Notes: generated from the sequence alone by a model not told the origin. A stretch of DNA of 10,861 bases from Tatlockia sp. (GCA_013698215.1 JACCVJ010000126.1:1-10861); one strand, 5' to 3'. Shown: positions 1 through 6,743, numbered from the stretch's first letter. A program made the numbers and translations.

Positions 1-201
1 AAGAAATTTTTGCTCGTTTTGGTCTACTTCACCGCTTAATAACTTCGCCACACAAGCGGAACACTCGCCTTGACCACAGCCAGAAGGTAAGCGAATACCT
101 GCTTCAATGGCGATTTCTAAAATATAGAGATCGCCTGGTACGTTAATAGTACGATCTAGGGAAGTCGCGCTATTAATTAACCTAACTTGATAAACTGTCA
201 T
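1..201 (-). CDS. [2Fe-2S] ferredoxin, plant-type (C-terminal part outside window)
   Basis: The first 67 codons are visible, read leftward from an ATG at 201, and the frame is open to the window edge. The protein starts MTVYQVRLIN and contains GCGQGECSACVAKLL, the C-x4-C-x2-C cluster loop of plant and cyanobacterial [2Fe-2S] ferredoxins (Cys42, Cys47, Cys50). The fourth cysteine normally lies about 30 residues further on, so it should be just outside the window. Such proteins are soluble one-electron carriers. The loop differs from the classic PetF form (CRAGACSTC), so this is more likely one of the secondary ferredoxins cyanobacteria carry than the main photosynthetic PetF; that is inference. 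It is divergent from the downstream gene at 317. No strong ribosome binding site precedes the ATG, which is common in cyanobacteria. Confidence 0.9.
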   Translation of the reverse strand, partial: MTVYQVRLINSATSLDRTINVPGDLYILEIAIEAGIRLPSGCGQGECSACVAKLLSGEVDQNEQKFL

Positions 202-316
202 AGCTGTAAGGTATGCAATAACTAAAGTTATAGTTAAATCTGCCAGCTTTTAATCAACAACGCAAATCTTTCGTCAACATAGTTAAACTGGAAAAAGTGT
301 TAGTAAAAAAGGCTTT
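202..316. promoter_or_regulatory. Divergent intergenic region, probable promoters for ferredoxin and DUF3386 genes
   Basis: This 115-bp AT-rich spacer separates two genes transcribed away from each other, so it should carry both promoters. A -10-like box is readable on each strand and the two overlap: TATAGT at 229-234 (plus) and TATAAC at 232-227 (minus). No -35 box sits at a normal distance from either. AAGG at 309-312 lies 4 nt before the plus-strand ATG and may act as a weak ribosome binding site. The assignment rests mainly on gene orientation. Confidence 0.35.
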
Positions 317-964
317 ATGACTCAAACGACTGCTCGTGAATTATTTAAAGCAGCTTACGAAAATCGGTACACCTGGGATGCAAACTTTCCCGGTTACAAC
401 GCCGATGTACAAATTAAGCAAGGCGATGAAGTTTATAGTGGCAAAATTCGCATCAACCGCGACCTCAGCGTCGATGTTGAAGGTATTGAAGATGAAACGG
501 TCAAAGAAAGCGTTTATACCCAACTGCGCGATATAGTCACCCACCGCAAAAGATCCCAGTTTGAACAAGCGCACGGCAAAAATGAGTTTACACTTGGCGC
601 AAGCGATGAGAGTGGCGCAACCGAAATTTTGGTGAAAGGCGACTCTATGGGGTCTAACTACAAAATTCGCGGTACAGAAATTTGTCAAGTTAGCCGCGTT
701 ATGGGCAGAATGGCGTTTGTAATTGATACCCAAGAAAGCCTAGATACAGGTAATGGGTATGTATCGTCGCGTTACGATGTGGTTTTTCGCAATCCTCAGA
801 CTCAGGAAATTACCCGCACAATGAAGTTTAAAGATACCTTTGAGCCAGTGGGCGATTACCATATTATGACCAATGAGGCGATCGAAATCTACGAAAACGG
901 TACGCGCACAACGACAGAGTTTAGCTTTTCTAATGTAAAATTGCTAGAACCTGCAACAGTTTAA
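317..964 (+). CDS. Conserved cyanobacterial protein, probable DUF3386 family
   Basis: This 215-residue protein has no signal peptide or membrane segment, so it is probably cytoplasmic. The N-terminus (ARELFKAAYENRYTWD, residues 6-21, then FPGY) and the approximate length match what I recall of DUF3386, a family of unknown function found mainly in cyanobacteria. The chain is rich in short polar beta-type stretches (for example residues 29-54 and 116-172) and has one cysteine (Cys123), so a metal-cluster role is not apparent. It lies between a divergent [2Fe-2S] ferredoxin and the Fe-S scaffold gene nfu, only 54 bp upstream of the latter on the same strand, so co-transcription is possible. Function is unknown. 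The family call comes from memory of the motif, not from a search. Confidence 0.8.
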   Translation: MTQTTARELFKAAYENRYTWDANFPGYNADVQIKQGDEVYSGKIRINRDLSVDVEGIEDETVKESVYTQLRDIVTHRKRSQFEQAHGKNEFTLGASDESGATEILVKGDSMGSNYKIRGTEICQVSRVMGRMAFVIDTQESLDTGNGYVSSRYDVVFRNPQTQEITRTMKFKDTFEPVGDYHIMTNEAIEIYENGTRTTTEFSFSNVKLLEPATV

Positions 965-1018
965 TTGGATCTAACATAGATATATAAATGCTTTGCAAGT
1001 TAATAGAGGGCTGAAATA

Positions 1019-1249
1019 ATGGAACTGACAATTGATAATGTAGAAACAGTTTTGGACGAAATGCGCCCTTACCTCATTTCTGATGGCGGTAATGTGGAAT
1101 TGGTAGAACTAGATGGGCCCATTGTTAAGTTGCGCCTTCAGGGAGCTTGTGGCTCTTGTCCTAGTTCGACAATGACACTGAGAATGGGGATTGAACGCCG
1201 TTTGCGCGAGATGATTCCAGAAATTGCCGAAGTTGAACAGATAATTTAA
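1019..1249 (+). CDS. nfu: Nfu-type Fe-S cluster scaffold/carrier (NifU C-terminal domain only)
   Basis: The protein is 76 residues long and consists solely of the NifU C-terminal (Nfu) domain. The diagnostic motif GACGSCPSSTMTLRMGIE holds the CxxC pair Cys44 and Cys47, which in this family binds a [4Fe-4S] or [2Fe-2S] cluster at a dimer interface for delivery to apoproteins. There is no N-terminal A-type domain, unlike NfuA, and no IscU-like domain, unlike NifU. Stand-alone Nfu proteins of about this size are standard in cyanobacteria, where they are linked to photosystem I and general Fe-S maturation. AGAGG at 1005-1009, 9 nt before the ATG, is a fair ribosome binding site. The gene follows the DUF3386 gene by 54 bp and is closed by the terminator at 1272-1309. 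Cluster supply to the nearby ferredoxin is plausible but is inference. Confidence 0.96.
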   Translation: MELTIDNVETVLDEMRPYLISDGGNVELVELDGPIVKLRLQGACGSCPSSTMTLRMGIERRLREMIPEIAEVEQII

Positions 1250-1271
1250 GGCTACTCGCTATTAGTTTTAG

Positions 1272-1309
1272 AGGCAAAAGGGGTTATTCCTTTTGCCTTT
1301 TGCTATTTT
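1272..1309 (+). terminator. Intrinsic terminator after nfu
   Basis: A perfect 10-bp stem, AGGCAAAAGG (1272-1281) with CCTTTTGCCT (1289-1298), encloses a 7-nt loop. It is followed by a T-rich tail, TTTTGCTATTTT (1298-1309). It lies 22 bp past the nfu stop and isolates that unit from the GH57 gene downstream. Confidence 0.8.
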
Positions 1310-1351
1310 AACTTTAGAGAGCGATCGCATAACGTTACTAATTGATTTTTT

Positions 1352-3598
1352 ATGTCTCATCCCCTGTATGTAGCTTTTATCTGGCATCAACATCAGCCCT
1401 TGTACAAAGGTCTTGATATCAGCAACTCTGATTCTCAACAGTATCGTTTACCTTGGGTGCGGCTGCATGGGACTAAAGATTATTTAGATTTAGTTTTACT
1501 GTTAGAGCGCTATCCTAAACTGCATCAAACCGTAAACTTAGTTCCCTCATTGATATTGCAATTAGAAGATTACATTGCGGGAACTGCTTTCGATCCTTAT
1601 TTAACCGCCTGTCTCACTCCCGACGAAAAGATAACTAGGGAACAGCACGAGTTTATTATCGAACACTTTTTTGATGCCAACCACCACACTTTAATTGACC
1701 CTCATCCCCGGTACGCCGAACTTTACGGACAAAGGCAAGATAAGGGTAGAACTTGGTGTTTAGATAATTGGGATACTCAAGACTACAGCGATTTACTAGC
1801 TTGGCATAATTTAGCTTGGATCGATCCTTTGTTTTGGGATGACCCGGAGATAGCCGATTGGTTGAAACGAGGACGTAATTTTGATTTAAGCGATCGCCAG
1901 CGCATTTATTCCAAACAACGCCAAATTCTTAGCCGCATCATTCCTCAACATCGGCAAATGCAGGAAAATGGGCAATTAGAAGTTACAACTACGCCCTACA
2001 CGCACCCGATATTGCCCCTACTAGCAGATACAAATTCGGGTAGAGTTGCCGTACCAGGGATGGAATTGCCCAAACGTCGCTTTCAGTGGGCGGAAGATAT
2101 ACCCAGACACTTACAAAAATCTTGGGATATGTACGAGGATAGATTTGGACAATCGCCGCGCGGTTTGTGGCCCTCAGAGCAGTCTGTAAGCCCGGAAATG
2201 CTGCCCTACGTAGCCAAACAGGGTTTTAAATGGCTTTGCTCTGATGAAGCGGTATTAGGGTGGACGTTAAAGCACTTTTTTAACCGAGATGGAGCAGGAA
2301 ATCTGTTGCAGCCAGAGTTGCTATATCGTCCTTATCGGTTAGAGACGACCGAAGGGGAATTAGCAATAGTATTTAGAGATCACCGTTTATCAGACTTAAT
2401 TGGGTTTAGTTATAGCTCAATGCCGCCAAAACGAGCCGCCGCCGACTTGGTAGGACATTTAGAAGCGATCGCAAATTCCTTAAAACAGCAGCAACCAAGC
2501 GGTAGCACAGCCTTAGAACAGCCCCATTTAGTTACCATTGCCTTAGATGGCGAAAACTGTTGGGAATTTTACCCTGAAGATGGCAAACCATTTTTAGAGA
2601 ACTTGTACCAAGCTTTGAGCGACAACGAGCAAATAAAACTTGTAACTGTATCGGAGTATCTCGACCAATTTCCGGCTACAGAGACTTTGCCAAGCGATCG
2701 CCTACATAGCGGCTCTTGGGTCGATGGCAGCTTTACAACTTGGATTGGCGATCGGGCTAAAAACCGCGCTTGGGACTTGCTGACTGAGGCGAGAACGGTC
2801 TTAGCTAACCATCCTGAAGCCACTGAAGAAACTAACCCCGCCGCCTGGGAAGCCCTGTATGCAGCCGAAGGTTCCGACTGGTTTTGGTGGTTTGGCGAAG
2901 GACATTCCTCAAACCAAGATGCCATTTTTGACCAGCTATTTAGAGAGCATTTGTACAACATCTACCAAGCCCTAGATGAGCCAATCCCGTCTAGTATTCG
3001 GCATCCGGTAGAAGTCCACGAAGCAAAGCTAGATTCTCGCCCCGCAGGATTTATTCACCCCTCTATTGACGGCAAAGGCGACGAGCAAGACTGGGATCGA
3101 GCGGGGAGGCTAGAAGTAGGCGGTGCTAGAGGCACAATGCACCGTAGCAGTGCAATTCAACGCTTATGGTATGGGGTAGATCACTCTAATTTTTACTTGC
3201 GCTTAGACTTCCAGGCGGGAATTAAACCAGGGCGCGATTGTCCGCCACAGTTAAATTTGTTGTGGTTTTATCCAGACAAAACTATGCACAATAGCCCCGC
3301 TCCGGTGGGAGATTTGCCCGACGAAGCCCCGTTAAATTATTTATTTCACCATCAGTTAGAGATTAACTTACTTACTCAAACTGTGCATTTTCAAGAAGCC
3401 GGAGACAACTATCAATGGCATCCTCGGTTTAGTCGCGCTCAAATCGGTTTAGATCGATGTTTGGAAGTGGCGATACCTTGGGCAGATTTACAGATTCCCC
3501 CGGATTATCCGTTGCGAATGACGGTCGTATTGGCAGAGGAAGGACGTTTTAAAGCTTATTTGCCAGAAAATGCTCTAATTCCGATTGATGTGCCGTAG
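1352..3598 (+). CDS. Glycoside hydrolase family 57 protein (amylopullulanase-like alpha-glucan enzyme)
   Basis: This 748-residue protein acts on alpha-glucans by a retaining mechanism, judging from GH57 family knowledge. Motif 1 is HQHQP (residues 12-16). The catalytic nucleophile is expected at Glu276 in GLWPSEQSVS. The acid/base aspartate lies in FRDHRLSDLIGF (residues 341-352), Asp343 being my first choice and Asp348 the alternative. LDGENCWEFYP (398-408) and GSDWFWWFGEGH (507-518) are further conserved GH57 blocks. Residues from about 560 to 748 form a separate beta-rich region resembling the DOMON/CBM9-like tail of amylopullulanase-type GH57 proteins. No signal peptide is present, so the substrate is probably intracellular glycogen or maltodextrin. 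Exact specificity (alpha-1,4, alpha-1,6 or transferase) cannot be read from sequence. The ATG follows a HIP1 octamer at 1321 and lacks a clear ribosome binding site. The gene is convergent with the kinase gene. Confidence 0.93.
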   Translation: MSHPLYVAFIWHQHQPLYKGLDISNSDSQQYRLPWVRLHGTKDYLDLVLLLERYPKLHQTVNLVPSLILQLEDYIAGTAFDPYLTACLTPDEKITREQHEFIIEHFFDANHHTLIDPHPRYAELYGQRQDKGRTWCLDNWDTQDYSDLLAWHNLAWIDPLFWDDPEIADWLKRGRNFDLSDRQRIYSKQRQILSRIIPQHRQMQENGQLEVTTTPYTHPILPLLADTNSGRVAVPGMELPKRRFQWAEDIPRHLQKSWDMYEDRFGQSPRGLWPSEQSVSPEMLPYVAKQGFKWLCSDEAVLGWTLKHFFNRDGAGNLLQPELLYRPYRLETTEGELAIVFRDHRLSDLIGFSYSSMPPKRAAADLVGHLEAIANSLKQQQPSGSTALEQPHLVTIALDGENCWEFYPEDGKPFLENLYQALSDNEQIKLVTVSEYLDQFPATETLPSDRLHSGSWVDGSFTTWIGDRAKNRAWDLLTEARTVLANHPEATEETNPAAWEALYAAEGSDWFWWFGEGHSSNQDAIFDQLFREHLYNIYQALDEPIPSSIRHPVEVHEAKLDSRPAGFIHPSIDGKGDEQDWDRAGRLEVGGARGTMHRSSAIQRLWYGVDHSNFYLRLDFQAGIKPGRDCPPQLNLLWFYPDKTMHNSPAPVGDLPDEAPLNYLFHHQLEINLLTQTVHFQEAGDNYQWHPRFSRAQIGLDRCLEVAIPWADLQIPPDYPLRMTVVLAEEGRFKAYLPENALIPIDVP

Positions 3599-3611
3599 TT
3601 GCCGCTCTTAC

Positions 3612-3638
3612 CGACCTCTTGCCGCGCTCAAGAGGTCG
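3612..3638 (+). terminator. Hairpin after GH57 gene, possible terminator
   Basis: A perfect 10-bp stem, CGACCTCTTG (3612-3621) with CAAGAGGTCG (3629-3638), encloses the 7-nt loop CCGCGCT, 13 bp past the GH57 stop. The downstream sequence TATTACTTT is only moderately T-rich, so termination strength is uncertain. Before insertion of the element at 3649-3761 this hairpin would have begun only 2 bp beyond the kinase stop codon, so it may once have served both convergent genes. Confidence 0.55.
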
Positions 3639-3640
3639 TA

Positions 3641-3649
3641 TTACTTTGG
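3641..3649. repeat. Left copy of presumed target-site duplication
   Basis: TTACTTTGG here is repeated exactly at 3762-3770 on the other side of the element with inverted ends. The ninth base can be assigned either to the duplication or to the element, so the duplication is 8 or 9 bp. Confidence 0.7.
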
Positions 3650-3761
3650 GCGTTGCTGATTAGATGTATGAATTTTAGCAAAGAGACGTTGCAATGCAAC
3701 GTCTCTACATTGGTTTTGAAATCACGCAAAATCATTTTCGCGCTCTGAATTGGGCAACGCC
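3649..3761. mobile_element. MITE-like non-coding element, 113 bp
   Basis: The ends are a perfect 8-bp inverted pair, GGCGTTGC (3649-3656) and GCAACGCC (3754-3761), with weaker similarity continuing inward. The element is flanked by the direct repeat TTACTTTG(G), as expected for a target duplication. It contains no coding frame and a strong central palindrome at 3682-3706. These are the hallmarks of a miniature inverted-repeat element mobilised in trans by a transposase elsewhere in the genome; which IS family is unknown. It sits between two convergent genes. The right-hand duplication copy carries the last two codons and stop of the kinase gene (CCA AAG TAA on the minus strand), so the insertion left the protein intact. 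Confidence 0.72.
3682..3706. repeat. Palindrome with 12-bp perfect arms
   Basis: AGAGACGTTGCA (3682-3693) and its exact reverse complement TGCAACGTCTCT (3695-3706) are separated by a single A. It resembles a short palindrome (AGAGACGTTGCA/TGCAACGTCTCT type) that I recall as widely dispersed in cyanobacterial genomes. It may be part of the surrounding element or a nested repeat. On either strand it could fold into a stable hairpin. It lacks a following T-run, so it is not called a terminator. Confidence 0.8.
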
Positions 3762-3770
3762 TTACTTTGG
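3762..3770. repeat. Right copy of presumed target-site duplication, overlapping kinase stop
   Basis: This is an exact second copy of TTACTTTGG (compare 3641-3649). Read on the minus strand it is CCA AAG TAA, that is Pro-Lys-stop of the kinase gene. Confidence 0.7.
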
Positions 3771-5738
3771 TACAAGCCACTTTCTAATAGTTTTATCAGC
3801 ACTGGCACTAACTAGAGTTTGTCCATCGGGGCTATAATCTACGGCAAAAACTGCGCCTTGATGTCCTTTAAAAGTGTATATATCTTCTCCTGTGCTTAAG
3901 TCCCAGATTTTTACAGTTTTGTCATCGCTACCTGTGGCAATATGTTGGTTATCGGGGCTAAAGTCTACCGCATTGATATCTGCCAAATGTCCTGTAAGAG
4001 TGCGGATTTCGCGCCCGGTGTTGAGATTCCATAGTTTAATTGTGCGATCGTCGCTGACACTAGCTAATTGCTGATTGTTGGGACTAATGGCGATCGCATT
4101 TACATCGCCTCTATGTCCCCTTAAGGTACTTTGGGCTTTTAAAGTGGCTAGATTCCAAATTATTATAGTTCTGTCTACACTGCTACTAACAATTTTTTTG
4201 CCATCGGCACTAATCGCGACGGCTAAAACTTCTCGTGAATGCCCTTTAAGATTATCTACTTGCCCAGTTCTTAAGTTCCACAGTTTGACAGTTTTGTCGT
4301 AACTACCACTAGCAATTTTTGTTGCGTCAGGACTAATAGCAACACTATTTATATAGCTAGTATGCCCAGTTAGTGTCCGGGTTAGCTGCCCTGACGAGCG
4401 CCAAAGCTTGAGAGTTTTGTCTTTACTTCCACTTACAATAGTTTGACTATCGGCACTGATGGCAACAGCGTAAACCCAATCAGTATGTCCTTTTAAAGTG
4501 CGTAGCAGTTTTTGACTATTTAGATCCCAAATTCTTAGCGTGTTGTCATCGCTACCGCTAATAATAGTTTTACCATTAGGACTAACTACAACTGTATTTA
4601 CTGCTCCAGCATGACCCATGAATGTAGAAGGTTGCTGGCTAGTCCAATATTTATATCCAGCAAATCCTAAAAGCAAAAAAAGCGTACCTCCGAGCAATAG
4701 TTTGTAGCGCCAGTGAAAATTTGCCCTGGGATTTAGGGTTGTAGTTATGGGGAGAATTTTTTGCTGTGAGCGATCGCGAATTTTTCGGTGATTTTCTGTA
4801 AAAATAGGTATATTTAACGGCAATTGAGTGACATCGGCAGCTAAAAATGCTGGAATGTTTCGTAAGTCTAAGAAAACTTGCTCTACATTTTGGTGGCGCT
4901 GCTGAATATCTTTTTGCAATAAATTGTCCAAAATTGCCCTAAGCTCTGGGCTAATTTGGAGGTTTAAGTGTTGCTGCCATTGTTTTACCCAACTATAGCC
5001 GTACTCCGTCCATAAACGAGAAGGAGAAATTTGAGTCAATAAATGAAAACAAGTTACACCCAAACTATAAAGATCGCTGGCTGGATAAGCCTCCCCTTCA
5101 TTCATTTGTTCGCTAGAAGCATAGCCAAAAGAGCCGATAGTTGTACCATTGCTGGCGCGATCGCTAGTTGTAAATTGTTTGGATACACCAAAATCAATCA
5201 AAATTAAACGGCGATCGCTTTGGCGGCGCATAATATTGTCGGGCTTAATATCGCGGTGAATTACCTGGCGATCGTGAATAAACTGCAATACAGGTAATAA
5301 ATCAGCCAATAGTTCCCAGATTTGCTGCTCGTTAAAAGCTCCTTGCAAGTCCAACTGTTGGCGCAAACTTTCCCCAACAATTAGCTGTTGAACTAAATAT
5401 AAATAGTCATCTTGTTTAAAGTAGGCGTACAAAGCCGGAATTTGTGGATGTTCGCCTAATTGTTGCAACCTTTTTGCTTCTTGCTCAAATAACTGTGTTG
5501 CTTTGTTTTGGGCGCTAGTACCTTGCAACTGCGGGACTAATTGTTTGACTACACACAATTCGTTAAGTTTATCCCGATCTTCAGCTAAAAAAGTCCTGCC
5601 AAAACCGCCACCACCCAAAGGGCGAATAATGTAATAGCGATCGCGCAAGGGTAATAGGTTTTTGCCACAACTGCTACAGGAATTGCGATCGCCCAAGTTT
5701 TCGGGGTGTTGGCAAGCGGGATTGAGACAATAGCTCAT
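3762..5738 (-). CDS. Ser/Thr protein kinase with 4-Cys zinc ribbon, one TM helix and seven WD40 repeats
   Basis: This 658-residue protein has four parts. Residues 1-25 hold two cysteine pairs (Cys4, Cys9, Cys21, Cys24), the cyanobacterial 4-Cys zinc-ribbon prefix. Residues 35-295 form a complete Hanks-type kinase: glycine loop LGGGGFGRTF (41-50), Lys65, likely helix-C Glu87, HRDIKPDN (161-168) and DFG (182-184), so it should be active. A hydrophobic segment at about 346-362 is the single membrane helix. Residues 372-658 contain seven WD40 repeats, with GH at 375, 417, 458, 499, 541, 583 and 625, enough for one closed propeller. Positive residues before the helix (RKIRDR, RYK) suggest a cytoplasmic kinase with the propeller on the far side of the membrane. 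Substrate and ligand are unknown. It is divergent from the Tab2 gene and convergent with GH57. Confidence 0.95.
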   Translation of the reverse strand: MSYCLNPACQHPENLGDRNSCSSCGKNLLPLRDRYYIIRPLGGGGFGRTFLAEDRDKLNELCVVKQLVPQLQGTSAQNKATQLFEQEAKRLQQLGEHPQIPALYAYFKQDDYLYLVQQLIVGESLRQQLDLQGAFNEQQIWELLADLLPVLQFIHDRQVIHRDIKPDNIMRRQSDRRLILIDFGVSKQFTTSDRASNGTTIGSFGYASSEQMNEGEAYPASDLYSLGVTCFHLLTQISPSRLWTEYGYSWVKQWQQHLNLQISPELRAILDNLLQKDIQQRHQNVEQVFLDLRNIPAFLAADVTQLPLNIPIFTENHRKIRDRSQQKILPITTTLNPRANFHWRYKLLLGGTLFLLLGFAGYKYWTSQQPSTFMGHAGAVNTVVVSPNGKTIISGSDDNTLRIWDLNSQKLLRTLKGHTDWVYAVAISADSQTIVSGSKDKTLKLWRSSGQLTRTLTGHTSYINSVAISPDATKIASGSYDKTVKLWNLRTGQVDNLKGHSREVLAVAISADGKKIVSSSVDRTIIIWNLATLKAQSTLRGHRGDVNAIAISPNNQQLASVSDDRTIKLWNLNTGREIRTLTGHLADINAVDFSPDNQHIATGSDDKTVKIWDLSTGEDIYTFKGHQGAVFAVDYSPDGQTLVSASADKTIRKWLVPK

Positions 5739-5876
5739 AAAATCTACAATAATTCTTTACCCTTGAACTGCTAAACCTATTTTGGCTTATTGATGAACCT
5801 AAAGTGGAATTGCCTGATCAAAGAGGACGCGATCGCCTGTACGATTTACAAAGTAGCCAATTTTTGACGGCAAGGC
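5739..5876. promoter_or_regulatory. Divergent intergenic region, probable promoters for kinase and Tab2 genes
   Basis: These 138 bp lie between two genes transcribed outward. On the minus strand, TTAGCA and TATTGT spaced 17 bp apart upstream of the kinase ATG make a weak sigma70-like pair. No convincing pair is seen for Tab2. A HIP1 octamer lies at 5829-5836. The call is supported by orientation more than by motif strength. Confidence 0.3.
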
Positions 5877-6743
5877 ATGGGCAGTATTTGGGAAATTGAT
5901 TTTTATTCGCGTCCAGTTTTAGACTCTAACAACAAAAAACTATGGGAAGTCTTAGTTTGTGAAAGTCCTTTAACCATAGACACAGAACTTGATTCGCTGT
6001 TTAAGTATTCTGAGTATTGCTCCAGCAGTCAAGTAAATTCTGCTTGGCTACAGGCGGCTTTAGAATCGGCGATTGAGCAAGCGGGGACGACTCCAGTAAA
6101 GTTCCGGTTTTTTCGTACTCCCATGAACAATATGATTATTAAAGCTTGCCAAGAGTTGGGGATTCCCGCCCAGCCTAGTCGCCGGACTTTGGCGCTCAAT
6201 CAATGGTTGCAACAGCGAAACAAAGAGGTTTACCCTCAAGAGCAAGGGTATCAAGCTTCTTCCAATCCCTCAGTAAGAGTGCAGACTTCCGATCCGCAAC
6301 GCTTACCCGATGCTTTAATTGGTCAAAAATGGATAGTTACTAGCCTAACCGCCTCCGACTTAGCCCAAATGTCCCAATGGGATATTAGTTTTGGTGAAGC
6401 CTTCCCCTTGCCGTTAAGCAACCTAACTTTAGAGACTATAGTTCCTGGGATCATAATTTACTCTCCTAGAGCTATACCTTTAGCGGGGTGGATGTCAGGC
6501 TTGGAAATTGCCGCGATCAAAGTAGATACTCGCCTAACGCCCACTAGATTAGTTTTAGAAACTGGTGCAAGCGATAGTTGGCTTTTGGCTAATATAACTA
6601 ACCCCCAAACCTTACAAACAGCCCAAGAATTTGAGCAGGCAAAACAAAACGCCAACCAAGTACATTTTCTAGCCGTGCAATCAAGTCCTGAATCAGAAGT
6701 TTTTGCTGGCTTTTGGCTGTTGCAAGAAATTAATCTTCCTTAA
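5877..6743 (+). CDS. Tab2/Atab2 family RNA-binding protein (DUF1092)
   Basis: This 288-residue protein matches the Tab2 family along its whole length. It opens with IWEIDFYSRPVLD (4-16), then KVDTR-free blocks typical of the family: SRRTLALNQWLQQR (101-114), LPDALIGQKWIV (143-154), WDISFGE (168-174), IIIYSPRAIPLAGWMSGLE (192-210), LVLETG (225-230) and the closing GFWLLQE (278-284). In Chlamydomonas, Tab2 binds the psaB 5' UTR and is needed for its translation; Arabidopsis ATAB2 affects photosystem I and II synthesis. Cyanobacteria carry the ancestral form, whose exact target is less certain. There is no signal peptide or membrane helix. The chosen ATG is preceded closely by AAGG (5872-5875), a weak and very short-spaced ribosome binding site. 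It is followed after 71 bp by the TldE-family gene on the same strand. Confidence 0.92.
   Translation: MGSIWEIDFYSRPVLDSNNKKLWEVLVCESPLTIDTELDSLFKYSEYCSSSQVNSAWLQAALESAIEQAGTTPVKFRFFRTPMNNMIIKACQELGIPAQPSRRTLALNQWLQQRNKEVYPQEQGYQASSNPSVRVQTSDPQRLPDALIGQKWIVTSLTASDLAQMSQWDISFGEAFPLPLSNLTLETIVPGIIIYSPRAIPLAGWMSGLEIAAIKVDTRLTPTRLVLETGASDSWLLANITNPQTLQTAQEFEQAKQNANQVHFLAVQSSPESEVFAGFWLLQEINLP

Noticed and set aside
202..316. NtcA-type site (GTA-N8-TAC) in the divergent spacer
   Set aside because: GTA occurs near 211 but no TAC follows at the needed spacing.
341..733. 130-codon minus-strand open frame opposite the DUF3386 gene
   Set aside because: It lies wholly within a well-supported gene, its protein matches no family I recognise, and it has no promoter or ribosome site.
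2569..2961. 130-codon minus-strand open frame inside GH57
   Set aside because: It overlaps conserved GH57 motifs on the other strand and has low-complexity Ser-rich content typical of an antisense shadow.
3682..3706. Palindrome as an intrinsic terminator or regulator operator
   Set aside because: There is no T-run on either side and it lies inside a transposon-like element, so a repeat explains it better.
3874..4302. Two adjacent plus-strand open frames opposite the WD40 repeats
   Set aside because: Their similarity to one another comes from the repeated WD40 coding DNA; they are antisense shadows.
3771..4620. Regular repeats at DNA level that could suggest a CRISPR or tandem array
   Set aside because: The period is about 125 bp, the repeats are diverged, and they translate in frame to WD40 units.
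3762..5738. Kinase and neighbours as part of a defence or toxin system
   Set aside because: Adjacent genes are a GH57 enzyme and Tab2, both housekeeping; there is no nuclease, toxin or integrase, and this kinase architecture is widespread in cyanobacteria.
6060..6655. Two short minus-strand open frames inside the Tab2 gene
   Set aside because: Fully embedded in conserved Tab2 sequence with no family resemblance or regulatory context.
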